From Flagellimonas myxillae (lineage in GTDB: Bacteria > Bacteroidota > Bacteroidia > Flavobacteriales > Flavobacteriaceae): a stretch of DNA of 64,000 nt. The notes under the pieces were generated by a model. It worked only from the letters and a program-made list of their open reading frames with translations, ran no database searches and was not told the origin of the DNA. Location: assembly GCF_023502235.1 (NCBI RefSeq), contig NZ_JAMFLY010000002.1, forward strand, positions 62,001 to 126,000. The letters are read 5' to 3'. Shown here one piece after another: positions 24,686 through 31,591 of the stretch; the stretch's first letter is position 1; each line of letters opens with the position of its first letter. A program made the position numbers and the translations under genes.

Positions 24686-25120
24686 TTACTTCCAAAAAAA
24701 TATTTTTTGGACCCAACCCCTATTCTTAGTTTCCGCTTGCGAAACAACTTGGATTTTTGTTTCTTCCTTGAATTTTAAAGAGTCTTTATTTCTATAATAT
24801 TCTCGTCTTTCGGATTCTTCATTTTTCCTAGCCTCATGAATTACTTCATCAGACCATTCCGATGACCATTTTATTTCACTTTTAGTAATCCAATAATGGG
24901 ATTTACAATCAAAGCTCCAATTTCCAACCGAAGGCTTAAGGGAAATGGTTTCGCCGTCATATAACAATTTCCATCCCGTAGGATGCAATGGCGTATTAAC
25001 CTCTCTACCACATCCACAAGCACATTTATGAATGACAGATTTATATTCCAAAGAAATATATATTACACCTTCTTGAATATCATCGGGTATAAACCCAACG
25101 AATTGATGCTTAAGCTTCAT
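24686..25120 (-). CDS. DUF6527 metal-binding protein of the ubiquitin-like cassette
   Basis: 144 residues. The likely zinc ligands are C33, C35 and C37 in HKCACGCG, C72 in SFDCKS and H75 in SHYWI, the pattern of the DUF6527 family, whose genes are found beside multi-ubiquitin and ThiF/E1 genes. The C-terminal half is a charged helix (SSEWSDEVIHEARKNEESER) and a basic tail. Its role in the pathway is not established; it might be an adaptor or a ligase-like treble-clef protein. Its start overlaps the end of the E1-like gene by 11 bp, showing translational coupling. Confidence 0.8.
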   Translation of the reverse strand: MKLKHQFVGFIPDDIQEGVIYISLEYKSVIHKCACGCGREVNTPLHPTGWKLLYDGETISLKPSVGNWSFDCKSHYWITKSEIKWSSEWSDEVIHEARKNEESERREYYRNKDSLKFKEETKIQVVSQAETKNRGWVQKIFFWK

Positions 25121-26267
25121 TGTTGAAAATAGTATTTACATTAACCGAATAACTACTATTAAGCTCTAACCTTTGGTCATTGAAGAAACCATAATATTTC
25201 TTCCACTTTATTACAGCAAAAACAGCATTTAAATCATTCAAATCAGCAATCTGTATATTGGTTTTGTAGTCATCATTTTCCCCGTCAGAGAAACTTACTA
25301 ATCCATCATATACATGCGCTCGTTTATCCGGAGTGCTTAATGTTGTTCTTACGATACCCATTAGCTCATTACCTTCTCTTTCGACGCCAAGTCCACAATC
25401 AATAAACGGAATATCTATTGCCTCAAGCTTACTAAATATTTTCTTTTTGATTTGCCCAACATCAATAGCGATAAAAACAAAATCCAAATCATTTAACAAG
25501 CTCATATTAGTCTCATTTATATAAATCGGATGAGGTATAATATGTTTGTGCATTTGAGAGTAAACCTCCTTGAAATATTCAACCTTGAACGTATTTATGT
25601 CTATCCTTTCCTTAGTAGCGGCACCAGGTGCTCTAAAAGCGTTATGTTGCTTGTATTTATCACCATCGAATAAATGAATCTCCCCTACCAAGGTCTTAGC
25701 TACTTTATCCAATATATACGAACCGGTACCGCCCAAACCAATAATTCCAATTTTTAGCCCTGAAAGCTTTTCATTGATAGCATCAATTTCAGCTCTCGAG
25801 GAATTAGTATCACTATAATGCAACACTGAATCTGATTGTGGAGATTCAATTACTCTACCCGTTCTAGCTGTTACTTCCGGGAAATAATGCTGTGCTTGTC
25901 CTGAGAGAATATTGACATAAGTCTTCATCTTTTCATAATAGGTAGGATACATTGGGTTAGGTTTATGAGAAAATAAATGGTCAACCAAAATCCCGTTTCC
26001 CAAGTCTTGCCTTTGACTATTATTAATCAATTGATTCATTGGCGTTCCATTAATATCACATGGTTTTTCTCCAATAAAGTAAGCAACATGGGTATTAGGT
26101 TTTGGAGTTGACACGTTGGAAACCAACGTGCCATAAACCAATTCCTTTTTAGCATTCAAATAAGGAACACTATGTATTAAGAGAAAGTTTCCAACTATCT
26201 CTACTTCGTAATCATCATTAAGAAGCTCTTTAATACCGAGACTATGATTTATTTGTTTCAGTAACAT
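25110..26267 (-). CDS. E1-like ThiF-family adenylyltransferase with N-terminal DUF6791-type domain
   Basis: 385 residues. Residues 1-~160 are an extra domain of the DUF6791 kind. Residues ~170-385 are the ThiF/E1 Rossmann domain: GLGGTGSYILDKVA (177-183 for the glycine loop), LFDGD with D203 at the end of strand 2, then HNAFRAPGA and IDVGQIKK. It should adenylate the C-terminus of a ubiquitin-like protein. Only two cysteines occur in the whole protein, C70 and C291 (FIDCGLG), so a standard catalytic cysteine is not obvious. It overlaps both neighbours (26 bp with the Ubl gene, 11 bp with DUF6527). Confidence 0.85.
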   Translation of the reverse strand: MLLKQINHSLGIKELLNDDYEVEIVGNFLLIHSVPYLNAKKELVYGTLVSNVSTPKPNTHVAYFIGEKPCDINGTPMNQLINNSQRQDLGNGILVDHLFSHKPNPMYPTYYEKMKTYVNILSGQAQHYFPEVTARTGRVIESPQSDSVLHYSDTNSSRAEIDAINEKLSGLKIGIIGLGGTGSYILDKVAKTLVGEIHLFDGDKYKQHNAFRAPGAATKERIDINTFKVEYFKEVYSQMHKHIIPHPIYINETNMSLLNDLDFVFIAIDVGQIKKKIFSKLEAIDIPFIDCGLGVEREGNELMGIVRTTLSTPDKRAHVYDGLVSFSDGENDDYKTNIQIADLNDLNAVFAVIKWKKYYGFFNDQRLELNSSYSVNVNTIFNNEA

Positions 26268-26904
26268 TGAATATCATTTTATTTTTTACTGAAATAATAT
26301 CACCCTTGAGCATACTGCCCTCTGGTTTACTCGGTACTCCATTAATATAATTTACAGTATAAATTACATTAGGGTCAGTTGAAACCTTACCATAAGCAAG
26401 TATCACAACTTCTTCGAAAGATATTGTCTCCTTAGACCAATCTTTCGGTTTCCCATTAACAATCACACATTCTATTCTCTCTTCAATTTCGCAAGAAACA
26501 AAGCAAGAATTTTTAGTTATGGCTATTTTATGTTCCACATCATCTTCATATGTGACCTCAACATCCCCTTTGCGAACTTCTTTTAAATAATTTCGGTCAG
26601 AATTAATACCTGACAACTTCATTATCTCGATGGGAGTCATGAAGCATTCCTCTACCTCGTAAGGCTTGCCATCAACTTTTATTAAAAGCTTCTTGTATGG
26701 CCTAGCCCGATAAGCTTCGATTCCTGCTGTTTTTAAGTTGACTTCTTCATCAAGTTGAATAGGTGTAAAACCCTTCTCATTGATTTTATAAAGTAGTTCA
26801 AACTCTTCTACAGGTGTTAAATCAGCTATGTTCAGAAGGTCCTTTCCAGTAAGTTTTGATTCGCTGGACTCGAATTTCTTATTGTTTATTTTAAAAAAAA
26901 ACAT
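26242..26904 (-). CDS. multi-ubiquitin-like protein with three Ubl repeats
   Basis: 220 residues from ATG 26904 (the frame runs on to 26943, but MFFFKINNKKFE is the normal beta1 start). Three ubiquitin-like repeats: 1-69, 70-139 and 143-220. Each opens with a beta-hairpin ((F/L).(I/V)(N/D)(N/G)K.(F/Y)E or VNGKPKDW) followed by a helix with (L/T)(T/S)..(E/D)(I/L). The third repeat (YTVNYINGVPSKPEGSML) ends VKNKMIFNVTETNKS, the conserved end of multiubiquitin-domain proteins. There is no C-terminal Gly-Gly. Repeats would have to be separated, or the chain used whole. First gene of the three-gene operon. Confidence 0.85.
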   Translation of the reverse strand: MFFFKINNKKFESSESKLTGKDLLNIADLTPVEEFELLYKINEKGFTPIQLDEEVNLKTAGIEAYRARPYKKLLIKVDGKPYEVEECFMTPIEIMKLSGINSDRNYLKEVRKGDVEVTYEDDVEHKIAITKNSCFVSCEIEERIECVIVNGKPKDWSKETISFEEVVILAYGKVSTDPNVIYTVNYINGVPSKPEGSMLKGDIISVKNKMIFNVTETNKS

Positions 26905-27079
26905 GTTTCTAAGTATTATGTTATTGTAAAAACTTTGTCCCAAAGCCTTTCTTTAATCCCCAAGCAATTGAGACTAAAAATTATAGACCAACTGGCCTAA
27001 ATTCAATGAGGAATTTTAAGGGGTTATACCGCGACTAACTACATTTAAATTATTTGATAATCGGGTGGAATGCGGGTGG

Positions 27080-27111
27080 TTTGGTAGTTTAAAGAAGAAT
27101 ATGTACCTTTG
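27080..27111 (+). promoter_or_regulatory. strong Bacteroidota-type promoter of a small RNA
   Basis: TTTG (27080-27083), 20 bp, TACCTTTG (27104-27111): both boxes match the phylum consensus (TTTG-N19/20-TAnnTTTG). Transcription should start near 27117. Confidence 0.75.
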
Positions 27112-27116
27112 TAGAA

Positions 27117-27203
27117 CGATATTACCAAGGAATTTCTTGGGCCGCGAACCCAAGTATATTCTAAATTAAAATCAAATCAGGTGCATTCCACCTGATTTTT
27201 TTT
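27117..27203 (+). ncRNA. small RNA of about 87 nt with alternative hairpins
   Basis: A transcript from the promoter above would end in the terminator 27174-27203. It contains no ORF. Its middle has three complementary segments: CCAAG (27125-27129), CTTGGG (27136-27141) and CCCAAG (27149-27154). CTTGG can pair with the first or the third, so two exclusive hairpins are possible. It lies between the Ubl operon and the XRE/ImmA switch of the element. Target unknown. Confidence 0.65.
27174..27203 (+). terminator. perfect rho-independent terminator of the small RNA
   Basis: AAATCAGGTG (27174-27183) pairs perfectly with CACCTGATTT (27189-27198), loop CATTC, then T5. Confidence 0.85.
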
Positions 27204-27286
27204 GTTCCATATTGGAACCAAATTTCTTCAAAGATACGAATTATTTTGACACTGGAAAATTGATAACAAAATAGTTAATATTTTTC

Positions 27287-27318
27287 ATTTTGCTTGTATA
27301 ATAAGCAAAATAAGTTTA
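27287..27318 (+). promoter_or_regulatory. operator and promoter of the XRE/ImmA operon
   Basis: ATTTTGCTT (27287-27295) and AAGCAAAAT (27303-27311) form a perfect 9-bp inverted repeat with a 7-bp spacer. The left arm contains TTTG (27289-27292), a possible -33 box, and TAAGTTTA (27311-27318) 18 bp on resembles the -7 box. The palindrome therefore covers the promoter, as expected for an autorepressing XRE protein. Confidence 0.6.
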
Positions 27319-27339
27319 TCTTCGATGCGTTAAAAAACT

Positions 27340-27687
27340 ATGAGCGACAGAGGGGAATTCTTGTATCAATCTATTCGGAAGAACATTAAAGAACTTCGAA
27401 AGGCCAAAGGTCTAGGTCAAGAAAATTTGGCTGAACTTATCTCTTTGAGCAGGTCTTCGATATCAAACATCGAAATAGGCAAGCATCAACCTTCTATATT
27501 TACAATCTATGAAATAGCAATAGCATTGGGTTGTAAAATAACTGATTTACTTCCTTCTATGGACACCTATCAATCTTCTCTGGGTACCATAGATGAAAAA
27601 TATCAATCTATTTTAGATTCTTTACCGCAAGATGAAAGTAAAAAGAGTCTTTTGATAATCAACAAAATATTGCAAAAGGATGACTAG
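27340..27687 (+). CDS. XRE-family repressor (ImmR-like)
   Basis: 115 residues. HTH domain in the first ~70 (SIRKNIKELRKAKGLGQENLAELISLSRSSISNIEIGKHQPS, then EIAIALGCKITDLLPSM) and a ~45-residue C-terminal tail. The next gene is an ImmA-type protease and overlaps it by 8 bp. In ICEBs1 and related elements an ImmR/ImmA pair keeps the element silent until the protease destroys the repressor. The 25-bp palindrome upstream is the likely operator. It probably controls the element; an XRE/COG2856 toxin-antitoxin pair is the alternative. Confidence 0.82.
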   Translation: MSDRGEFLYQSIRKNIKELRKAKGLGQENLAELISLSRSSISNIEIGKHQPSIFTIYEIAIALGCKITDLLPSMDTYQSSLGTIDEKYQSILDSLPQDESKKSLLIINKILQKDD

Positions 27688-28201
27688 CACCATGATTGAA
27701 AGTAAATCCATTGAACTCTTAAATGAGTTTGGATTATTTAAAGCGCCCGTCAATGTTGTTAAGCTTGCAGAAAAAATTGGTATTACAATAGAAGAGCAAG
27801 ATTTAGACGATGGTGTCTCGGGTTTTTTAGTAAGAAAGGACGGAGCCGACATTATTGGGGTCAATAAATATCACCCTGAAGTGCGAAAAAGATTTACAAT
27901 CTCACACGAAATTGGACATTTTAAATTACATGTGGAAGTTCCTTTATTTGTGGACTACTACAAAGGTTCAAAACTAAATAGAAAGAATGCCGGGGGCAAT
28001 TATAGATTGGAAAAACAAGCTAATACCTTTGCTGCTTGTCTTTTGATGCCCAAAAGGTTAATTCTAGATGAACTTGCAAAACTAGACGAGGAGTTAGAGT
28101 ATGAGCTCAAGCTGTATTCTTTAAGTAAAAAGTTTATTGTAAGTAAAGAAGCAATGGACTACAGATTAAAGGCATTAGGACTTTATGATTACGGCTTCTA
28201 A
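27680..28201 (+). CDS. ImmA/IrrE-family metallopeptidase
   Basis: 173 residues. The zinc motif HEIGHFKLH (HExxH) sits at about residues 76-80, followed by a second-ligand region EKQANTFAACLLMPKRLI (E-x-x-A-x-x-F-A-A-x-LLMP), the signature of ImmA/IrrE (COG2856) peptidases. Residue D in DGVSGFLVRKDGADIIGVN precedes it. It should cleave the partner repressor encoded just upstream, with which it overlaps by 8 bp. It is the last gene of the element, 23 bp before the right-end CCGTACA repeats. Confidence 0.87.
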   Translation: MTSTMIESKSIELLNEFGLFKAPVNVVKLAEKIGITIEEQDLDDGVSGFLVRKDGADIIGVNKYHPEVRKRFTISHEIGHFKLHVEVPLFVDYYKGSKLNRKNAGGNYRLEKQANTFAACLLMPKRLILDELAKLDEELEYELKLYSLSKKFIVSKEAMDYRLKALGLYDYGF

Positions 28202-28223
28202 ATAAGATGTAAAATCCAATTTA

Positions 28224-28241
28224 CCGTACAAAAACCGTACA
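28224..28241. repeat. CCGTACA repeats, right-end integrase arm sites (predicted)
   Basis: CCGTACA at 28224-28230 and 28235-28241, 57 bp inside the right att core. The same heptamer occurs at the left end (8299-8336). Confidence 0.6.
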
Positions 28242-28253
28242 TTTTATAAATGA

Positions 28254-28296
28254 AAAAATCCGCAACTTACTAATTAATAGTTTGTTACGGATTTTT
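28254..28296. terminator. element-borne terminator (bidirectional)
   Basis: AAAAATCCG-C-AAC pairs with GTT-A-CGGATTTTT, loop of 17. It ends 1 bp before the att core. On the minus strand it lies directly after the tRNA and replaces the displaced original; on the plus strand it ends the ImmA operon. Confidence 0.7.
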
Positions 28297-28297
28297 A

Positions 28298-28312
28298 ATG
28301 TGGTCCCACCTG
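28298..28312. repeat. right attachment repeat (att core)
   Basis: Same 15 bp as 8154-8168. Here it forms the tRNA 3' acceptor strand and part of the T stem (minus strand). Confidence 0.85.
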
Positions 28313-28374
28313 GGCTCGAACCAGGGACCCCCTGATTATGAGTCAGGTGCTCTAACCAACTGAGCTATAGGACC
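28301..28374 (-). tRNA. tRNA with CAT anticodon (Met, or lysidine-modified Ile2)
   Basis: 74 nt, cloverleaf complete: acceptor GGTCCTA / TGGGACC, D arm GCTC-AGTTGGTTAGA-GAGC, anticodon stem CCTGA / TCAGG with loop CTCATAA (anticodon CAT), T arm CCTGG-TTCGAGC-CCAGG, discriminator A, no encoded CCA. A CAT anticodon can be elongator Met or Ile2 after TilS modification, and the sequence alone does not settle which. It is the insertion site of the 20-kb element and is left intact. Confidence 0.93.
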
Positions 28375-28434
28375 CGCAATTTTGCGGATGCAATATTAGT
28401 GTTTATTTTTCTACACCGCAAGGTTTTAACCCTG

Positions 28435-28842
28435 CTACACCCCTTTTATTTCCTGACAAAGCTCCACCAAAACCCCATTTGTTCCCTTCGGATGCAAAAA
28501 GGCAACAAGTTTGTTGTCCGCACCTTTTTTGGGCTCCTCGTTCAAAACCCTAAACCCTTCCTTCTTCAATCTTGCAATCTCATGTTCAATATCCTCAACG
28601 GCAAAGGCAATATGGTGAATCCCTTCTCCCTTTTTCTCCAAAAACTTGGCAATGGGACTGTCCTTAGTGGTGGCTTCCAACAATTCCACTTTATTGGGCC
28701 CCGACATAAAAAAGGACGTTTTTACCCCTTCCGACAGCACTTCTTCCATCTTATAAGGTTCCACCCCCAACAATTTGGTAAATAAGGCATTGGAGGCATG
28801 AAGGTCGTTTACGGCGATTCCAATATGTTCAATTTTGTCCAT
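28435..28842 (-). CDS. mce: methylmalonyl-CoA epimerase
   Basis: 135 residues, a two-module VOC fold: KIEHIGIAVNDLHASNALFT...LLGVEPYK and GIHHIAFAVEDIEHEIARL, with FLHPKGTNGVLVELCQ at the end. Metal ligands H6, E/Q in KVELLE, H (GIHHIAF) and E in VLVELCQ are in the expected places for methylmalonyl-CoA epimerase, which interconverts (R)- and (S)-methylmalonyl-CoA in propionate and odd-chain metabolism. Length is normal. It stands alone between the tRNA and rbfA, which is divergent. Confidence 0.92.
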   Translation of the reverse strand: MDKIEHIGIAVNDLHASNALFTKLLGVEPYKMEEVLSEGVKTSFFMSGPNKVELLEATTKDSPIAKFLEKKGEGIHHIAFAVEDIEHEIARLKKEGFRVLNEEPKKGADNKLVAFLHPKGTNGVLVELCQEIKGV

Positions 28843-28935
28843 TTCCTTTAAATTTTAAGTCGAAACGCTTCCTGATATAAGCTCAAAATTAAGCACTGTA
28901 TTTGTATCTGCTCATGAGGTTCGTCATTTATTCCG

Positions 28936-28943
28936 TTATTTTG
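28936..28943 (+). promoter_or_regulatory. -7 box of rbfA, 4 nt before the start codon
   Basis: TTATTTTG (28936-28943), one mismatch to TAnnTTTG, followed by CACT and the ATG at 28948. The geometry is the same as at 15960 and 53621 and suggests a leaderless mRNA. Confidence 0.4.
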
Positions 28944-28947
28944 CACT

Positions 28948-29340
28948 ATGGAAACACAACGACAGAAGAAAATTGCGGGAATTATTCAGAAGGATATTGC
29001 GGATATCCTTCAGCGGGCCGCAACTGATGGTGGATTGAAGGGAACCTTGATTTCTGTTTCCAAAGTCTACGTGACCACCGACCTATCCATAGCCAAGGTA
29101 TATGTAAGTGTATTTCCCAATGACAAGGCCCAAACACTCCTGGAAGGGATGCGATCCAACCATGTATTGATTCGGCACGAGCTTGCCCAGCGTACCAAAA
29201 ACCAATTGCGAAGGGTGCCTGAGCTCAATTTTTACCATGACGATTCCTTGGAGTACATCGACCAAATAGAAAAATCATTGAAAGGGGATGAAAATCCCAT
29301 GGAAAATAGGGATTTGTTGGCCAAACGTAAGAAGTCCTGA
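28948..29340 (+). CDS. rbfA: 30S ribosome-binding factor RbfA
   Basis: 130 residues, KH-like fold: TQRQKKIAGIIQKDIADILQ, ISVSKVYVTTDLSIAKVYVS and LRRVPELNFYHDDSLEYIDQIEKSL. These are the signature parts of RbfA, which matures 16S rRNA and helps at low temperature. Length is normal for the family. The next gene, a LolC/E-type permease, begins 2 bp after the stop (TTG start), so both are co-transcribed. Confidence 0.95.
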   Translation: METQRQKKIAGIIQKDIADILQRAATDGGLKGTLISVSKVYVTTDLSIAKVYVSVFPNDKAQTLLEGMRSNHVLIRHELAQRTKNQLRRVPELNFYHDDSLEYIDQIEKSLKGDENPMENRDLLAKRKKS

Positions 29341-29342
29341 TT

Positions 29343-30551
29343 TTGAATTTTCCATTTTATATCGCAAAGCGCTACCTGCGTTCCAAAAGCAGTCAAAATG
29401 CGGTAAATATTATCAATTTCATCACTTTTCTGGTGATTGTTATCGGTTCGGCTGCGCTTTTTATTGTACTCTCTGCCTTTGCCGGACTAAAGACATTCAG
29501 CCTGTCCTTTACCAACACATTCGACCCCGACCTCAAGGCCATTGCCGCGGTCGGAAAACACTTCTCCATTTCGCCGGAGGAAGAAATAGCACTTCAAGAT
29601 ATAGATGGGTTAGCCAACTTTTCCAAGGAACTGGAAGAAATGGCCTACCTAACATTTCGAGAAAAAAGTTGCATTGCATACATCAAGGGAATCGATGGCA
29701 ACTACCGCTCCGTAACCGGGGTTGACAGCACCCTGTATTTTGGCAACTGGGGAGTTATGGAATTCAACGGAGTGGTTGGAATAGGCATTTATAACCTTCT
29801 TGGGGTTCCCTTGGACAACTACCAAAATCCCATGACACTTTTGGTTCCGAAGCCAGGCAAAGGCTCCATTACACCCCAAGGGTTGAACACCAAGCCCTAT
29901 AATGAAATGCCCATATATGTAAGTGGGGTATATGCCGTGGAGGAAAATCTGGATAAAAAATATGTTTTTGCCCAATTGCCACTTGTGCAGTCCCTTTTGG
30001 AAAAGGATAGCACGCAAATTTCAGGTGTCAATTTTAAAATGAACGGCCAAGTTCCTTTGGAAGCTGTACAGGAAGAGATACGGTCCGTTCTTGGAAAGAA
30101 AGTGCTGGTCTTGAACCGCCAAGAACAGTACAGTAGCCTGTACCGCATGCTGAACACAGAAAATCTAGCCACCTATTTGATCTTCACCTTGGTGTTGATC
30201 ATAGCTCTTTTTAATGTGGTTGGGGCCATCATTATGATGATTCTGGATAAGCAACAAAACTCAAAAACCCTGTTTAGTTTGGGGGCTACCATCAAAGAAT
30301 TGAGACGCATCTATTTTACCCAAGGCCTATTGGTCACATCACTCGGTGGGTGTATCGGTGTTTTGATCGGTTCGCTATTGATCGGTTCGCAATTGGCATT
30401 TGGGTGGCTAAGAATCACCCCGTCCTTGGCCTACCCGGTAGAGTTTAATCTGATGAATGTTTTGGTGGTGTTGGGAACCATTGTGGTCCTAGGATTTATT
30501 TCCTCAAAAATTGCCAGTAGCCGAATCAACAAAAGGTTGATTACCGCTTAG
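29343..30551 (+). CDS. LolC/LolE-type lipoprotein-release ABC permease
   Basis: 402 residues with a TTG start at 29343. Helix 1 (~20-45; INFITFLVIVIGSAALFIVLSAF) is followed by a large periplasmic MacB/LolE-like domain (~50-255) and three C-terminal helices (~272-300, 318-345, 365-390) with the FtsX motif region (LFSLGATIKELRRIYFTQGLLV). In Flavobacteria this gene follows rbfA and encodes the membrane part of the lipoprotein sorting system. The ATPase (LolD) is encoded elsewhere. It converges with dus, overlapping by 4 bp. Confidence 0.88.
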   Translation: MNFPFYIAKRYLRSKSSQNAVNIINFITFLVIVIGSAALFIVLSAFAGLKTFSLSFTNTFDPDLKAIAAVGKHFSISPEEEIALQDIDGLANFSKELEEMAYLTFREKSCIAYIKGIDGNYRSVTGVDSTLYFGNWGVMEFNGVVGIGIYNLLGVPLDNYQNPMTLLVPKPGKGSITPQGLNTKPYNEMPIYVSGVYAVEENLDKKYVFAQLPLVQSLLEKDSTQISGVNFKMNGQVPLEAVQEEIRSVLGKKVLVLNRQEQYSSLYRMLNTENLATYLIFTLVLIIALFNVVGAIIMMILDKQQNSKTLFSLGATIKELRRIYFTQGLLVTSLGGCIGVLIGSLLIGSQLAFGWLRITPSLAYPVEFNLMNVLVVLGTIVVLGFISSKIASSRINKRLITA

Positions 30552-31540
30552 ACAAACTGAAAGTCCCCAAACTTTTGCAATACCTCATCAAAGGCAGCAA
30601 AAACATCGGCAGATTCATCGCTGGTGACCATTTTCATTCGGTATTCCTTAAAGTGCGGAATCCCCTTAAAATAGTTGGTATAGTGTCTGCGCGTCTCGAA
30701 AACACCCAGTTTTTCCCCTTTCCAATCGATGGACATTTGTAGGTGTCTACGGGCGGCCTCCACACGTTCTTCCATGGAGGGCGGCGCTAAATGTGTTCCC
30801 GTTTCAAAAAAGTGCTTTACTTCTTTAAAGAACCAAGGGTTGCCAATGCTTGCCCTTCCAATCATCGCTCCATCCAATCCATATTCGTCACGCATCCTTA
30901 CTGCGGCCTCTGGCGTATCCACATCCCCATTTCCGAACACCGGAATGTGCATTCTTTGATTGTTCTTTACCTCCGCAATGGGTTTCCAGTTTGCATTCCC
31001 TTTGTACATCTGCACCCGGGTACGCCCATGTATGGCGATTGCTTGGATGCCAACATCCTGGAGCCTTTCCGCCACCTCCACAATTTTTATGCTGTCTGAA
31101 TCCCATCCCAAACGTGTCTTTACCGTAACCGGTAAATAGGTGCGTTTTACGATTTCCTCGGTTAGTTTTACCATCAAGGGAATGTCCCTTAAAATTCCCG
31201 CTCCGGCATTTTTGGAAACCACTTTTTTCACTGGACACCCAAAGTTGATGTCAATGATATCCGGATTGGATTTTTCCACAATATCCACCGCCTGCAGCAT
31301 GGAATCCAGCTCGGCACCAAATATCTGGATGCCCACTGGGCGCTCCTTTTCATAAATATCCAACTTGATGACACTCTTGGCGGCGTCCCGAATAAGTCCT
31401 TCCGAAGAAATAAATTCGGTATAGACCACATCGGCACCCTGCTCCTTGCAAAGTGCACGAAAAGGGGGGTCGCTTACATCCTCCATCGGAGCTAGAAGCA
31501 ACGGAAAATCAGGGAGTTCTATGTTTCCAATCTTCGGCAA
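30548..31540 (-). CDS. dusB: tRNA-dihydrouridine synthase
   Basis: 330 residues, TIM barrel with FMN-binding features: LAPMEDVSDPPFRALC at the start, INFGCPVKKVVSKNAGAGIL with the catalytic cysteine, TVKTRLGWD, AIHGRTRVQMYKG, VFGNGDV and MIGRASIGNPWFF. All the conserved family parts are present. It reduces specific uridines in tRNA. The Bacteroidota enzymes are usually annotated DusB; the exact target position cannot be read from sequence. It ends inside the last codons of the permease gene. Confidence 0.93.
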   Translation of the reverse strand: MPKIGNIELPDFPLLLAPMEDVSDPPFRALCKEQGADVVYTEFISSEGLIRDAAKSVIKLDIYEKERPVGIQIFGAELDSMLQAVDIVEKSNPDIIDINFGCPVKKVVSKNAGAGILRDIPLMVKLTEEIVKRTYLPVTVKTRLGWDSDSIKIVEVAERLQDVGIQAIAIHGRTRVQMYKGNANWKPIAEVKNNQRMHIPVFGNGDVDTPEAAVRMRDEYGLDGAMIGRASIGNPWFFKEVKHFFETGTHLAPPSMEERVEAARRHLQMSIDWKGEKLGVFETRRHYTNYFKGIPHFKEYRMKMVTSDESADVFAAFDEVLQKFGDFQFV

Positions 31541-31591
31541 ATCCTACTTTTTTAGGATTGCAAAAATACAAAATACCGGAAAATCAAGGGT

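Larger units (their letters stand above)
26905..27339. other. 435-bp regulatory region
   Basis: Between the divergent Ubl operon (-) and XRE/ImmA operon (+). It contains a small RNA gene with its own promoter and terminator (27080-27203) and a 25-bp palindrome (27287-27311). These are listed separately. I found no clear promoter for the Ubl operon. Confidence 0.5.
8154..28297. mobile_element. 20.1-kb tRNA-integrated genomic island
   Basis: Bounded by the 15-bp att repeats. The integrase gene starts 187 bp inside the left end. CCGTACA repeats lie inside both ends. The tRNA gene at the right end is intact because the element restores its 3' end. Inside are an integrase, a HTH protein of the excisionase type, an SF3 helicase, an iteron region, mercury/metal genes, a sigma/FecR/TonB module, a ubiquitin-like cassette and an XRE/ImmA pair. 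No relaxase, coupling protein or type IV secretion gene is visible, so it is probably mobilised by helpers or is no longer transferable. The parts at 8.3-13.5 and 24-28.2 kb read as more AT-rich than the chromosome around them. Confidence 0.85.

Noticed and set aside
27117..27203. the small RNA as a retron msr-msd
   Set aside because: No reverse transcriptase gene in the element and no msr/msd-type inverted arms.
8154..28297. CRISPR array or cas genes in the element
   Set aside because: The only short direct repeats are the ACCCTACA octamers, which have spacing of 9-10 bp and no unique spacers, and no Cas-like protein is present.
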